Below the pieces are notes generated by a model, which was not told the origin of the DNA, made no database searches, and was given only the letters and a program-made list of their open reading frames with translations. Positions 51,933 through 60,444 of a stretch of DNA of 64,000 bases are shown piece after piece (position 1 is the stretch's first letter; the number at the start of each line of letters is the position of its first letter). The stretch is from Trebonia sp963767685. Its GTDB lineage: Bacteria; Actinomycetota; Actinomycetes; Streptosporangiales; Streptosporangiaceae. The position numbers were made by a program, and so were the translations under genes. Location of the stretch: assembly GCA_963767685.1 (NCBI GenBank), contig CAVYEZ010000001.1, positions 744,001-808,000 of the forward strand. The letters run 5' to 3'.

Positions 51933-54484
51933 CACTTCACCTCCACGGAAGCGGTCAGCGGCAGGTCGGCCGAGGAATCGCCGACCTTCAGGGCGTACGT
52001 TCCTTGGGTGACCTCCCAGTGTCCGTTCCACCAGGCGAGGTTGTTACGGGAGACGGTGAAGGTCACCCGGGTCGTCTCGCCGGGGCGCAGCGTCACCCGC
52101 TGGTACCCCTTGAGCTGCTCGGCGGGCTCGCCAGTGGACGCGGGGTCGCCGACGTACAGCTGGGCCACGTCGGCCCCGGCCCGCTCCCCGGTGTTGGTAA
52201 CGTCGGCGCTGACCTGGTAGCCGCCGTCGCGGCCGGGCCGTACGGCCAGGTGGGAGTACGCGAAGGAGGTGTAAGACAGTCCGTACCCGAACGGGAACAG
52301 CGGGGCGATGCCCTTGGTCGTGTACCAGCGGTAGCCGACCAGGACGCCCTCGGAGTACTGGACTGTCCCGCCGGTCCCCGGCCACTGCGCGGCGGTGCTC
52401 GCCGGCACCTGCGCGAGCGACTGCGGGAACGTGACCGGTAGCTTGCCTGACGGGTTCACGTCGCCGAAGAGCACGGCGGCGATCGCGTCGCCGTCGTTCT
52501 GTCCCGGGTACCAGGCCTCGACCACGCCCTTGACCTGGTCCAGCCATGGCATCGTCACCGCCGAGCCGGTGTTGAGTACCACCACGGTCTTCGGATTGGC
52601 GGCGGCGACGGCGGAGATCAGCTGGTTCTCGCTGGCCGGCAAGTCGATCGTGGTGAGGTCCGCGCCCTCGGTCTCGTAGTTGCTCGCGAACACGACCGCG
52701 ACCGAGGCCTTCTTGGCCGCCGCGACGGCCTGGCCGAGGAGGTCCGCGGGCGGCTGCCACCCCAGGGTGACGCCGTCTGACCCGAACGGGATCGTGTCGG
52801 CGTAGTCCACCTCGATGCTGGCGGTCCCGGCGGGCAGGGAGACGGCCGCGCGGGCGACGCTGCCGAAGCCGGTCTGGCTGGCGAACACGCTCTGGCCGTT
52901 GATGGTGACCGACGCGGCGCCGGTTAGCGAGAGCGACAGCGCGTAGCTGCCCGCGGCGGGCAGCTTGATCGTGCCGGTGAGCTTCGCCGACCACCCGGTG
53001 GCGTTGACGCCGGAAGCCGGTGACTGGCCGGCCGGGGACAGGTCCACGTTGGAGACCTTCCCGGTCGCCGCGGGCGTGCCGGTGAATGTGGTGTTGTTGT
53101 AGTACGTCGCGGTCAGCCCGCTGGGGAAGGCGGACGCCGGCACGGTGGCCAGCGCTCCTTGCGCCGGAATGTCGCCCTGGGCGTAGCTGACGCTGTCGCC
53201 GGCGGAAGCGGCGCGTTGGGTAATGCCCTGGACCGGGGTCACGGTGTACGGCGGGATCACGCCGGCGCTCCCGCCGCCGGACGTCAGCGCGTACTGTCCG
53301 GCGTCGCTGCCGATCACGGCGATGTCCTGCCCGGACCGCCCGGACAGCGGCAGCACGTTCCCGTCGTTCTTCAGCAGCACCGTGCCGGCCTCGGCGACGT
53401 CCTGGCCAGTCTGCGCGTGCCCGGGAGTGGTGACGGTGGCGGTCAGCGACCCGGTCGGCGGATGGTCGAACAGGCCGAAGCGGAACATCTCGAGCAGGAT
53501 CCTGGACACCATGTCGTTCAGCGTCGACATCGGCACCTGGCCGGCCTGCACGGCCGTCTTCAGGGCCGCGCCGTAGTAGTCGGGCCCGAGCAGGGTTCCG
53601 CCGGGCATCGACAGGTCAAGGCCGGCCAGCGCCGACGGGACCGTGGAGTGCGTCGCGCCCCAGTCAGAGGTGACGAAGCCGGGGAACCGCCACTGGTTGT
53701 CGAGGATCCCCAGCAGGTCGCTGTTCTGGCAGGCGTACTCGCCGTTGATCGTCGAGTAGCTGCACATCACCGAGGCGGCGTGGCCCTGCGTCACCGCCGC
53801 GTAAAACTGCGGCAGGTAGATCTCCTGCATCGCCCGCTCGCCGACGATCGCGTCGTCGGCCGCCGTGTTGCGGTTGGTCTCCTGGTTGTACACCGCGTAG
53901 TGCTTGACCTGGGACATCACATCCTGGCGCTGCACGCCGTCGATGAAACCGACGGCGGTCTGGCCGGACAGGTACGGGTCCTCGCCGTAGCTCTCGAACG
54001 CCCGCCCCCAGCGCGGGTCGCGGACGATGTTCACCGTGGGGCCGAGGTTCACGTCCGCGCCCTTGCCGTGCTCCTCGCTGCCGACCACGGAGCCGTACTC
54101 CTGTGCGAGCGCGGGGTCGAAGGCCGCGGCGAGCGCCACCGGCGCCGGCAGCTGGGTGACGCCAGGGACGCCGTCTGCGACGCCTTGCGGCCCGTCCTCC
54201 AGGTTGAGCGCCGGGATGCACAGCCGCGGGTTCGCCGCGATCTGGCCGACGTAGCCCGCGGTCCCGGAGGTGTACCCGGTGCCGTCGACCATGGCGAGCT
54301 TGTCGTCGAGGGTCATGTTGGCGAGCACCTCGGCGGCGCGGGTGGCGGCCGGGGCGGTGGAGCCCGCCCACGGACAGGCGGTAGCGGCGGCCGCGGCCTG
54401 CCCGCCGGCGGTGGCGCCGACGAGCGCCAGCACGGAGCACGCCAGCGGCGGCGGCCACGGCCGCCGCCGCGGCGCGGCGAGCAC
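51932..54484 (-). CDS. Secreted GH3 family beta-glucosidase with PA14-like domain
   Basis: 850 aa glycoside hydrolase family 3. Export signal of Pro/Arg then a hydrophobic stretch; N-terminal barrel with LNLEDGPQGV, GPTVNIVRDPRWGRAFESYGEDP, KHYAVYNQE and nucleophile Asp 274 in FVTSDWGATH. Then the second alpha/beta domain, a PA14-like insertion (about 445-560, ATYYNNTTFTG) and a C-terminal Fn3-like domain (DVTNTGERAGADVAQLYVGDP). It cleaves beta-linked glucosides or xylosides outside the cell. The GTG start at 54484 has no clear ribosome site. Divergent from a ROK regulator. Confidence 0.89.
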   Translation of the reverse strand: MLAAPRRRPWPPPLACSVLALVGATAGGQAAAAATACPWAGSTAPAATRAAEVLANMTLDDKLAMVDGTGYTSGTAGYVGQIAANPRLCIPALNLEDGPQGVADGVPGVTQLPAPVALAAAFDPALAQEYGSVVGSEEHGKGADVNLGPTVNIVRDPRWGRAFESYGEDPYLSGQTAVGFIDGVQRQDVMSQVKHYAVYNQETNRNTAADDAIVGERAMQEIYLPQFYAAVTQGHAASVMCSYSTINGEYACQNSDLLGILDNQWRFPGFVTSDWGATHSTVPSALAGLDLSMPGGTLLGPDYYGAALKTAVQAGQVPMSTLNDMVSRILLEMFRFGLFDHPPTGSLTATVTTPGHAQTGQDVAEAGTVLLKNDGNVLPLSGRSGQDIAVIGSDAGQYALTSGGGSAGVIPPYTVTPVQGITQRAASAGDSVSYAQGDIPAQGALATVPASAFPSGLTATYYNNTTFTGTPAATGKVSNVDLSPAGQSPASGVNATGWSAKLTGTIKLPAAGSYALSLSLTGAASVTINGQSVFASQTGFGSVARAAVSLPAGTASIEVDYADTIPFGSDGVTLGWQPPADLLGQAVAAAKKASVAVVFASNYETEGADLTTIDLPASENQLISAVAAANPKTVVVLNTGSAVTMPWLDQVKGVVEAWYPGQNDGDAIAAVLFGDVNPSGKLPVTFPQSLAQVPASTAAQWPGTGGTVQYSEGVLVGYRWYTTKGIAPLFPFGYGLSYTSFAYSHLAVRPGRDGGYQVSADVTNTGERAGADVAQLYVGDPASTGEPAEQLKGYQRVTLRPGETTRVTFTVSRNNLAWWNGHWEVTQGTYALKVGDSSADLPLTASVEVK

Positions 54485-54632
54485 CTCGCCTGCGACGCGG
54501 GTTACGCCAGGTGCGAAATACGTCGGGAGTCACGGGCCCTCCAGCGCTTGGGTGGCTGCGGTGACACTTGTCACGCTGATATCGGGACCATCTGGCAATT
54601 CTGTGAGCTTGTCAAGAAATGCATGAAAAAGT

Positions 54633-54712
54633 GATAATCGCGGGTTCAATTCGTCAGATCCGAAGAAATATCCCGTTCTCGGGCCGCATTTTGACCGGAT
54701 AATCGTTAGTAT
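54633..54712. promoter_or_regulatory. Divergent GH3/ROK promoter region with repeated GATAATCG
   Basis: GATAATCG occurs at 54633-54640 and 54698-54705. TAGTAT (54707-54712), fitting TAnnnT, lies 7 bases before the ROK ATG, suggesting a leaderless transcript. The two octamers may be half sites for the regulator. Confidence 0.45.
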
Positions 54713-54719
54713 TTCCGGC

Positions 54720-55946
54720 ATGCAGCCACGCGTCCGGACGGACCGGCCGGCCCCACGCTCGACGCGGGACCTCGTGCTGACGGCGCTGCGGGCGCGCGGC
54801 CCGATGAGCCGCGCGGACCTGGCCCGCTACGCCGCTGTCGCCCCGTCCACGATCAGCGGGCTGGTCCAGGAGCTGCTTGAGGCCGGCCTCGTCGTGGCGT
54901 CGCCGCACAAGTCACCGCCAGGGTCATCGCCTGGGGCCGACACGGCCCAGCCGGGGCGCCCGGGGCTGAGCCTGACGCTGAACCCGCGGCTCGGCGCGGT
55001 CGCCGGCGTGGAGTTCTGCTTCGACGAGCTCCGCGTGCTGCTGTGCGACCTGGCCCATAACGTCATCGCCACGGCCAAGTCCGAGTTGCCGCACGCGCAC
55101 AGCAGCGACGCCGCCCTCGCCGCCGCCGGCAGGCTGATCGGCGAGGCCCTCGCCGCCGCCGGGCTCGGCCGGGACGCGCTCATCGGCGCGGGCGTCTCGG
55201 TGCCGGGCCCGGTCAGCCGGAACCCGGACGCGGTCACGCCGTCGGCTATCCTGCCCGGCTGGCACGGCGTCACCGGAGCGGAGATCGCCGCCGCGCTCGG
55301 CGTGGCGGTGAGCATCGACAACGACTCCAACCTGGCCGCGCTCGGCGAGCACGTCTGGGGCGCGGGACGCGGCTGTGACGACAGCGTGACGCTCAAGTTC
55401 CACTTCGGCATCGGATGCGGGCTGTTCGTGAACGGCACCCTCGTGCGTGGTTCCGGCGGGGCCGGGGAGATCGGCCATACGGCCGTCGACGAGCGAGGCC
55501 CGCTGTGCCGCTGCGGCAAGCGCGGGTGCCTGGAGACCTACGCGGCGATCCCGGCCATCATGGAGGCGCTGCGGCCGCAGCACGGAGAGCTGACGCTGGC
55601 CCAGCTCATGCGGCTGCTCGCGGTCCGCGACCCCGGCGCGGTGCGCGTGGTCGGCGACGCGGCCGAGCTTGTCGGGATGCACCTGGCCGCCGTCTGCAAC
55701 CTGCTCGCCCCGCAACGGGTGATCGTGATCGGTCCGATGGCGCAGGCCGGCGAACTGGTCCTGGAACCTATCAGGACCGCCGTCAGGCGGCACATCGCCC
55801 CCAACGCCGTTCCCGAGATCGTCCTCGGGTCCCTGGGAAACCGGAATACCGCGCTCGGCGCCATTGCCCTGGCCCTGGACGAGGCCACCTGGCTCCCGGC
55901 GAAGCGCCCGCTGGCTAAGCGCCACCACCGCCCGGGCGTTCCTTGA
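54720..55946 (+). CDS. ROK family transcriptional regulator (second)
   Basis: 408 aa: winged helix (about 15-75, SRADLARYAAVAPSTISGLVQELL) plus ROK domain with DNDSNLAALGEHVWGAG and the zinc motif CRCGKRGCLE. It probably represses the divergent beta-glucosidase and esterase until a released sugar binds. The C-terminus has a basic tail (KRPLAKRHHRPG). Confidence 0.87.
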   Translation: MQPRVRTDRPAPRSTRDLVLTALRARGPMSRADLARYAAVAPSTISGLVQELLEAGLVVASPHKSPPGSSPGADTAQPGRPGLSLTLNPRLGAVAGVEFCFDELRVLLCDLAHNVIATAKSELPHAHSSDAALAAAGRLIGEALAAAGLGRDALIGAGVSVPGPVSRNPDAVTPSAILPGWHGVTGAEIAAALGVAVSIDNDSNLAALGEHVWGAGRGCDDSVTLKFHFGIGCGLFVNGTLVRGSGGAGEIGHTAVDERGPLCRCGKRGCLETYAAIPAIMEALRPQHGELTLAQLMRLLAVRDPGAVRVVGDAAELVGMHLAAVCNLLAPQRVIVIGPMAQAGELVLEPIRTAVRRHIAPNAVPEIVLGSLGNRNTALGAIALALDEATWLPAKRPLAKRHHRPGVP

Positions 55947-56184
55947 ACTCGATGATCACGACCGACCAGCGCTCGACGCGCGATCCGGCGGCCGGACGCT
56001 GATCGGTCACGATCCAGGTACCAGGCCAGGTCAGCGCGCCGAGCGGCGGGCCGTCGAGATCGGCCGAGGCGACCACCACGCCGCTGTCGTGGCCCATGCT
56101 CCGCGCCGCGCGCACCGTCATGCCGACCAGGCTCGGCACCGCGACCCGGGCGACGCCCGCAGGCTTCGCGTCCATGCCTCGCAC
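55915..56184 (-). CDS. Small PASTA domain protein
   Basis: 89 aa containing one PASTA domain (VAVPSLVGMTVRAARSMGHD, PGTWIVTDQRPAAGSRVERWSVVIIEF). No signal peptide or membrane helix is visible, unlike the PASTA domains of penicillin-binding proteins and PknB kinases. Start taken as GTG 56184, with GGGAG four bases before; ATG 56175 is the alternative. The 3' end overlaps the ROK gene by 32 bases. Confidence 0.75.
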   Translation of the reverse strand: MRGMDAKPAGVARVAVPSLVGMTVRAARSMGHDSGVVVASADLDGPPLGALTWPGTWIVTDQRPAAGSRVERWSVVIIEFKERPGGGGA

Positions 56185-56209
56185 ATTACTCCCGTAGATC
56201 TCCAAGCGG

Positions 56210-56322
56210 GCCGCCTATCGCTCGCGGCGGGATGAATAATCAGAAACGCGCACCTGCGGAATTCGCCATGGTAACTTTCGCTTAGCCCGGTCATTTCCGC
56301 CTCACGAGTGCCTTTTTGTTAA
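56210..56322. other. Promoter region of the secreted protein
   Basis: AT-richer sequence between the divergent PASTA gene and the riboswitch candidate; includes a T-run (CCTTTTTGTTAAG) at 56311-56323. No gene. Confidence 0.4.
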
Positions 56323-56464
56323 GCGTGTGTGCCACCCTTGATCTGGCCGGGAATGTGGGTTTATGCTTAAACCCGTTTCACGGAGAGCCGGGGCCAAATA
56401 ACTGCCCACGGCGTACGAGTTACCGCTAAGCGGCGACCCGACGATCTGTCCTCGTGACACTCGC
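56323..56464 (+). ncRNA. Candidate ydaO-type (cyclic di-AMP) riboswitch
   Basis: The closing helix would pair GCGTGTGT (56323-56330) with ACACTCGC (56457-56464), one mismatch. Inside, TTAAACCCG...CACGGAGAGCCGGGG (56368-56393) follows the GGAGAGCgGGGG core, and GGCGACCCGACGATCTGTCC (56432-56451) plus CTCGTGA follows the CGAAcCCGaCagCTaaCCtCGTaa core of ydaO RNAs. The usual GGGGTGAATC segment is not recognisable, so the assignment is tentative. It lies 93 bases before a secreted protein, and cell-wall or secreted genes are the typical ydaO targets in actinomycetes. Confidence 0.35.
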
Positions 56465-56556
56465 GATCCAGACACCATATGGATAGTCGAGCTTAATCCT
56501 GAGCCTGACCGGCCCGCGTCCCGATTAACGCCACCTAGCGAAGGGGCATATTCGCC

Positions 56557-57144
56557 ATGAAACGCGCCAGACTCGCAATGCTGCTCCCTGTCGCCGGCCT
56601 TCTTTCCCTGCTGGCTCCCGCCACGACCGCCCAGGCCGCGACCGATCAGGCGACAACGGCCTACACCTGCTACCCGGACACCCCCGCCGCATTTGACGTC
56701 ACGGTCAGCACGGTGGTGAGCAAGCAAGCGACCACGACGATCAGCGACGGAACGCCCATACCCGGCGGCTACGTGGCCCAGAGCGACCCACCGAACTATC
56801 CCAACGTGACCACCGGGCTACTGGTGCAAACCTTCACCAACGAAAAGACGGGAAAGAGCGTCACCAGGAACGTAAGCGGGCCTAACTGGTTCACCTACGA
56901 CCCGACCCCGACGGTGGCGGGCGCCCTGGCGACTGGCACCTACGTCACGACCGGGCCCAACGCCCAGTTGTTCGGCCCGATGAGCTTGGCGGCCCTCGCG
57001 GCGGCGGGCATCCACGAGCCGACGCTCGTCTTCGAAAGAGGGCTTCTGGTCATGCACTTCGTCGTGGCGTCGTCAGGACCGTACGTGACCAGCTTCTCGC
57101 TCAAGGGAACGCAGCAGAACGGCTGTGCCCTCCTCGCGGGCTGA
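56557..57144 (+). CDS. Secreted protein of unknown function
   Basis: 195 aa. Signal peptide MKRARLAMLLPVAGLLSLLAP with cleavage probably after AQA (about 28). The mature part is Thr/Ser/Pro-rich and contains two Cys residues, one near each end (TCYPD, NGCALLAG), likely disulfide-bonded. No family recognised. The ribosome site AAGGGG is about 12 bases from ATG. Confidence 0.75.
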   Translation: MKRARLAMLLPVAGLLSLLAPATTAQAATDQATTAYTCYPDTPAAFDVTVSTVVSKQATTTISDGTPIPGGYVAQSDPPNYPNVTTGLLVQTFTNEKTGKSVTRNVSGPNWFTYDPTPTVAGALATGTYVTTGPNAQLFGPMSLAALAAAGIHEPTLVFERGLLVMHFVVASSGPYVTSFSLKGTQQNGCALLAG

Positions 57145-57281
57145 ACTCACCCGGGCCAGGCCGGCGGGCGCCGGGTCAAGGTCATTTACCGACCGGCGGC
57201 GCTTACGTACATTGTTCCTTGAGGTGCCGGGCGGGGTGATCCGCCGAGCCCGGCCACAGTGTCCAATGAGGGGCAGGTGCG

Positions 57282-58906
57282 ATGCCGGACATCCTTTCCG
57301 TCTATGCCCAGAGTCAGCCGGATAAGTTGGCCGTCATCGACGACAAGCCGGACGGGACCGTCGTCAGCTGGACCTACGCCGAGCTTGAGGCGCGGGCCAA
57401 CCGGCTGGCGAACCTGCTGCTCGCGCTGGGCGCCGGGCCGGGTGCGAAGATCCTCTGGTGCGGGCCGAACTCGCTGCAGGTGGTGGCGGTGATGAACGCG
57501 GCCAGGAAGATCGGCGCGATCGCCGTCCCGCTGAACTACCGGCTCACGCCGGAGGAGGCGTGCTACGTCATTGACCACAGCGACGCCGGCATCGCCTACG
57601 TCGACCACGAGCACGCGCCCATGTTCGCGGCCCTGCGCGAGCGCCTGACGAAGGTGCGGCACATCATCGCGGTTGGCGGCCCGTGGTTGGCGGCCCCGTG
57701 GTTGGCGGTCCCGTGGTTGGCGGTCCCGTGGTTGGCGGTCCCGTGGTTGGCGGCACAGCCCCGGACGGGATGCTGACCGACGCCGACATCGCGGCCGCGC
57801 CGTCGGACCCACCCGACGTCGGTGACGCGGCCGGCATGGGCGGGACGATGATCTATACCTCCGGAACCACCGGCAAGCCGAAGGGAGCGGTTCGCAGCGG
57901 CGGCCAGGACCCGGAGGTCCTCGGCGCCCTGCTGAACCTGTTCGGCTACCGGCCCGACGACACGTACATCACTTCCGGGCCGCTGTATCACAGCGGCCCC
58001 AGCGCGTTCATGGGCGCCGGGCTGCTCTTCGGGCAGACGATCGTCGTACAGCGCAAGTTCGACGCCGAGGACTGGCTGCGGCTCGTCGACAAGTACAAGG
58101 TGAGCTCGACGTTCTCCGCACCCGCGCTGATCAGGATGGTCTGCGCGCTGCCGGAGGAGGTCAAGGAGCGCTACGATCACTCCTCCATGCGCGTCATGAT
58201 CGCCAACGCGGCCCCGTGGAGCTACGCGCTCAAGCAGCAGTACGTGGCGAACTTCCCGCCGGAATCGCTGTTCGAGGTCTACGGGTCCACCGAGCTCGGG
58301 GTGGACACGGTGCTGATGCCCGAGGACCAGATGCGCAAGCCGGGATCCTGCGGCAAGCCGGCCCCCTTCATCGAGATCAAGCTGATCGGCGACGACGGCA
58401 ACGAGGTCACCGGGACCGGGCCGGACCACCCCGGCGAGGTCTTCGTCCGGTCCAAGAGCGTCTTCGACGCCTACTACAAGAACGACGCCAGCTACGCGGC
58501 GAACAGCCAGGGTGACTTCCACACCGTCGGCGACGTCGCCTACTGGGACGACGAGGGCTACCTGTACATCTGCGACCGCAAGACCGACATGATCATCACC
58601 GGCGGCATGAACGTCTACCCGGCCGAGATCGAGGCCGTGCTTGAGCGGCACCCCGGGATCTACGACGTGGCCGTCTTCGGCATCCCGTCGGAGGAGTGGG
58701 GAGAGGTCGTCCACGCGACGGTCGTGCGGTCGCCCGGCTCGGCGCTGACCGGCGAGGAGATCACCGCGTTCGCCCGCGAGCACCTCGCCAGCTACAAGGT
58801 GCCCCGGTCGGTCGAGTTCACCGACGAGCTGCCGCGCACCGGCTCGGGCAAGCTCCTCAAGCGCCAGCTCCGCGCCCCGTACTGGAACAGCCAGCCGGGC
58901 CGGTAG
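57282..58906 (+). pseudogene. AMP-forming acyl-CoA synthetase, frame interrupted in a tandem repeat
   Basis: Reads as a class I adenylate-forming ligase in two frames: 57282-57776 (N-terminal part, DILSVYAQSQPDKLAVIDD) and from about 57683 to 58906 (P-loop YTSGTTGKPKGAV at about 57855, YGSTELG, GDVAYWDDEGYLYICDRKTDMIITGGMN, C-terminal PRTGSGKLLKR with the catalytic Lys). The break falls in the first unit of a 15-bp repeat, which has CCC where the later units have CCCC; adding one C gives a continuous 541-residue protein. The interrupted form would make a 164-aa fragment. It is either a real null allele or a sequencing error in a homopolymer. Confidence 0.82.
57671..57753 (+). repeat. 15-bp tandem repeats inside the acyl-CoA synthetase gene
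   Basis: Units start at 57671 (14 bp), 57685, 57700, 57715, 57730 and 57745 (partial); units 3-5 are identical (GGTTGGCGGTCCCGT). In the protein frame they encode Val-Val-Gly-Gly-Pro repeats in a surface loop ahead of the ATP-binding motif. The short first unit causes the frameshift. Confidence 0.85.
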
Positions 58907-58998
58907 CCCCCGGCGGGCGGACAAGAGGCGAGGTGAGCACCCCGCGGACTCACATCACCCCGCTGAGGTGAGGTGGGTTCCTAGGGCTACCGCGCACG

Positions 58999-60444
58999 AT
59001 GGTGAAGATGTCGACGCCACAAGACCCCCGCGTGCTGCTGCGGAGCAAGGGGTACCTGGGACTGCTGGTCCTCGCCGCCGCCCTCGGCGTGCCGGTCTCG
59101 GCCGCCGCGTACGGGTTCCTGCAACTCGTCAGCTACCTGCAGGGCGAGGTCTTCACTCATCTTCCGAACGGGCTGGGCTTTCACGGCGCGCCGCCGTGGT
59201 GGCCGCTTCCCCTCCTGACGGCGGCCGGCCTGCTGGTCGCACCGGTGATCCGGTTCCTTCCTGGGAAGGGCGGCCATTCGCCGGCTGACGGATTCAAGGC
59301 GGGCGAGGGCGCGCCCACGCCCGCCCAGCTTCCCGGCGTGCTGCTCGCGGCCCTGGCCACCCTGAGCCTCGGCGTCGTGCTTGGGCCGGAGGCGCCGCTG
59401 ATCGCTCTCGGCGGCGGGCTCGCGGTACTCGCCGTACGGCTGGCCAAGCGCGACCTGCCGGCCCAGGCGACCGCCGTGGTGGCCGCGGCGGGGAGCTTCG
59501 CCGCCGTCAGCACTCTCCTCGGCTCGCCCATCGTCGGCGCGTTCCTGCTGATGGAGGCCTCAGGTCTGGGCGGTCCCTTGCTCGGAGTGGTACTGCTGCC
59601 CGGCCTGCTGGCCTCCGGCGTGGGTGCACTCATTTTTGTCGGCCTTGACGCATTGACCGGGCTCGGCACATTTTCATTGTCCGTGCCTGGCCTGCCCCAC
59701 TTCGCGCGCCCAGATATCGCGGAGTTCGGATGGGCCCTGGTGATCGGGGTCGCGGCGGCCATCGTGGGCACGGCGATCCATCGGCTCGGGCTCTTTCTCC
59801 GGCCCCACATCGAGCGGCGGATACTCCTGCTGACGCCGGTCGTAGGCATAGCCATCGCGGGACTGACGATCGCCTACACCGAGGGAACTGGAAAGAGTTC
59901 CTCCGATGTGCTGTTCTCTGGACAATCGCAGCTGGGGCCGCTGATTAGCCACGCGGCCAGTTACTCGGTCGGCGCGCTCCTGCTGCTGCTTGCCTGCAAG
60001 GGGCTTGCCTATGGCGCGTCACTGAGCAGTTTCCGGGGCGGGCCGACCTTCCCTGCGCTGTATCTCGGGGCGGCGGGCGGCATCGCGCTTTCGCACCTGC
60101 CCGGCCTGCCGCTGGTGCCGGGGGTGGCGATGGGGATCGGCGCGATGTGCGCCGTCATGCTCCGGCTTCCGCTGACGTCGGTGCTGCTGGCGAGCCTGCT
60201 GCTGTCTTCCGACGGGTTTGCCGTCATGCCGCTGGTGATCGTGGCGGTCGTCGTGGCGTTCGTGGTGTCGGCCAGGCTCATCCCGGCCCCCACCCCGGCC
60301 CCCACCGCGGCTGCAGCCCCAGGCTCCGCCTCGGCTGCGACAGCCACGGTGCCCCCGCAGGTTCCCGCGACAGAGCCGGCCACGCCGCCGGTTCCGCACG
60401 CTAGCTCACCGGATCAGGGCATCGGGCCGAAGAGTACGCCGTGA
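58999..60444 (+). CDS. ClC family chloride channel/antiporter-like protein
   Basis: 481 aa membrane protein with about ten helices. Ion-path motifs are GKGGHSPADG (first), GPEAPLIALGGG (second, with the Glu in the gating position) and FRGGPTFPALYLG (third). The retained Glu suggests proton-coupled exchange is possible. The C-terminal 50 residues are a Pro/Ala tail without CBS domains. The stop overlaps the cydD start by 4 bases. ATG 58999 has only a weak ribosome site; ATG 59008 is in frame. Confidence 0.85.
   Translation: MVKMSTPQDPRVLLRSKGYLGLLVLAAALGVPVSAAAYGFLQLVSYLQGEVFTHLPNGLGFHGAPPWWPLPLLTAAGLLVAPVIRFLPGKGGHSPADGFKAGEGAPTPAQLPGVLLAALATLSLGVVLGPEAPLIALGGGLAVLAVRLAKRDLPAQATAVVAAAGSFAAVSTLLGSPIVGAFLLMEASGLGGPLLGVVLLPGLLASGVGALIFVGLDALTGLGTFSLSVPGLPHFARPDIAEFGWALVIGVAAAIVGTAIHRLGLFLRPHIERRILLLTPVVGIAIAGLTIAYTEGTGKSSSDVLFSGQSQLGPLISHAASYSVGALLLLLACKGLAYGASLSSFRGGPTFPALYLGAAGGIALSHLPGLPLVPGVAMGIGAMCAVMLRLPLTSVLLASLLLSSDGFAVMPLVIVAVVVAFVVSARLIPAPTPAPTAAAAPGSASAATATVPPQVPATEPATPPVPHASSPDQGIGPKSTP

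Noticed and set aside
58999..59300. ClC protein considered inactive because the GREGP motif is changed
   Set aside because: The motif reads GPEAP, so the key Glu is retained; loss of function cannot be claimed.
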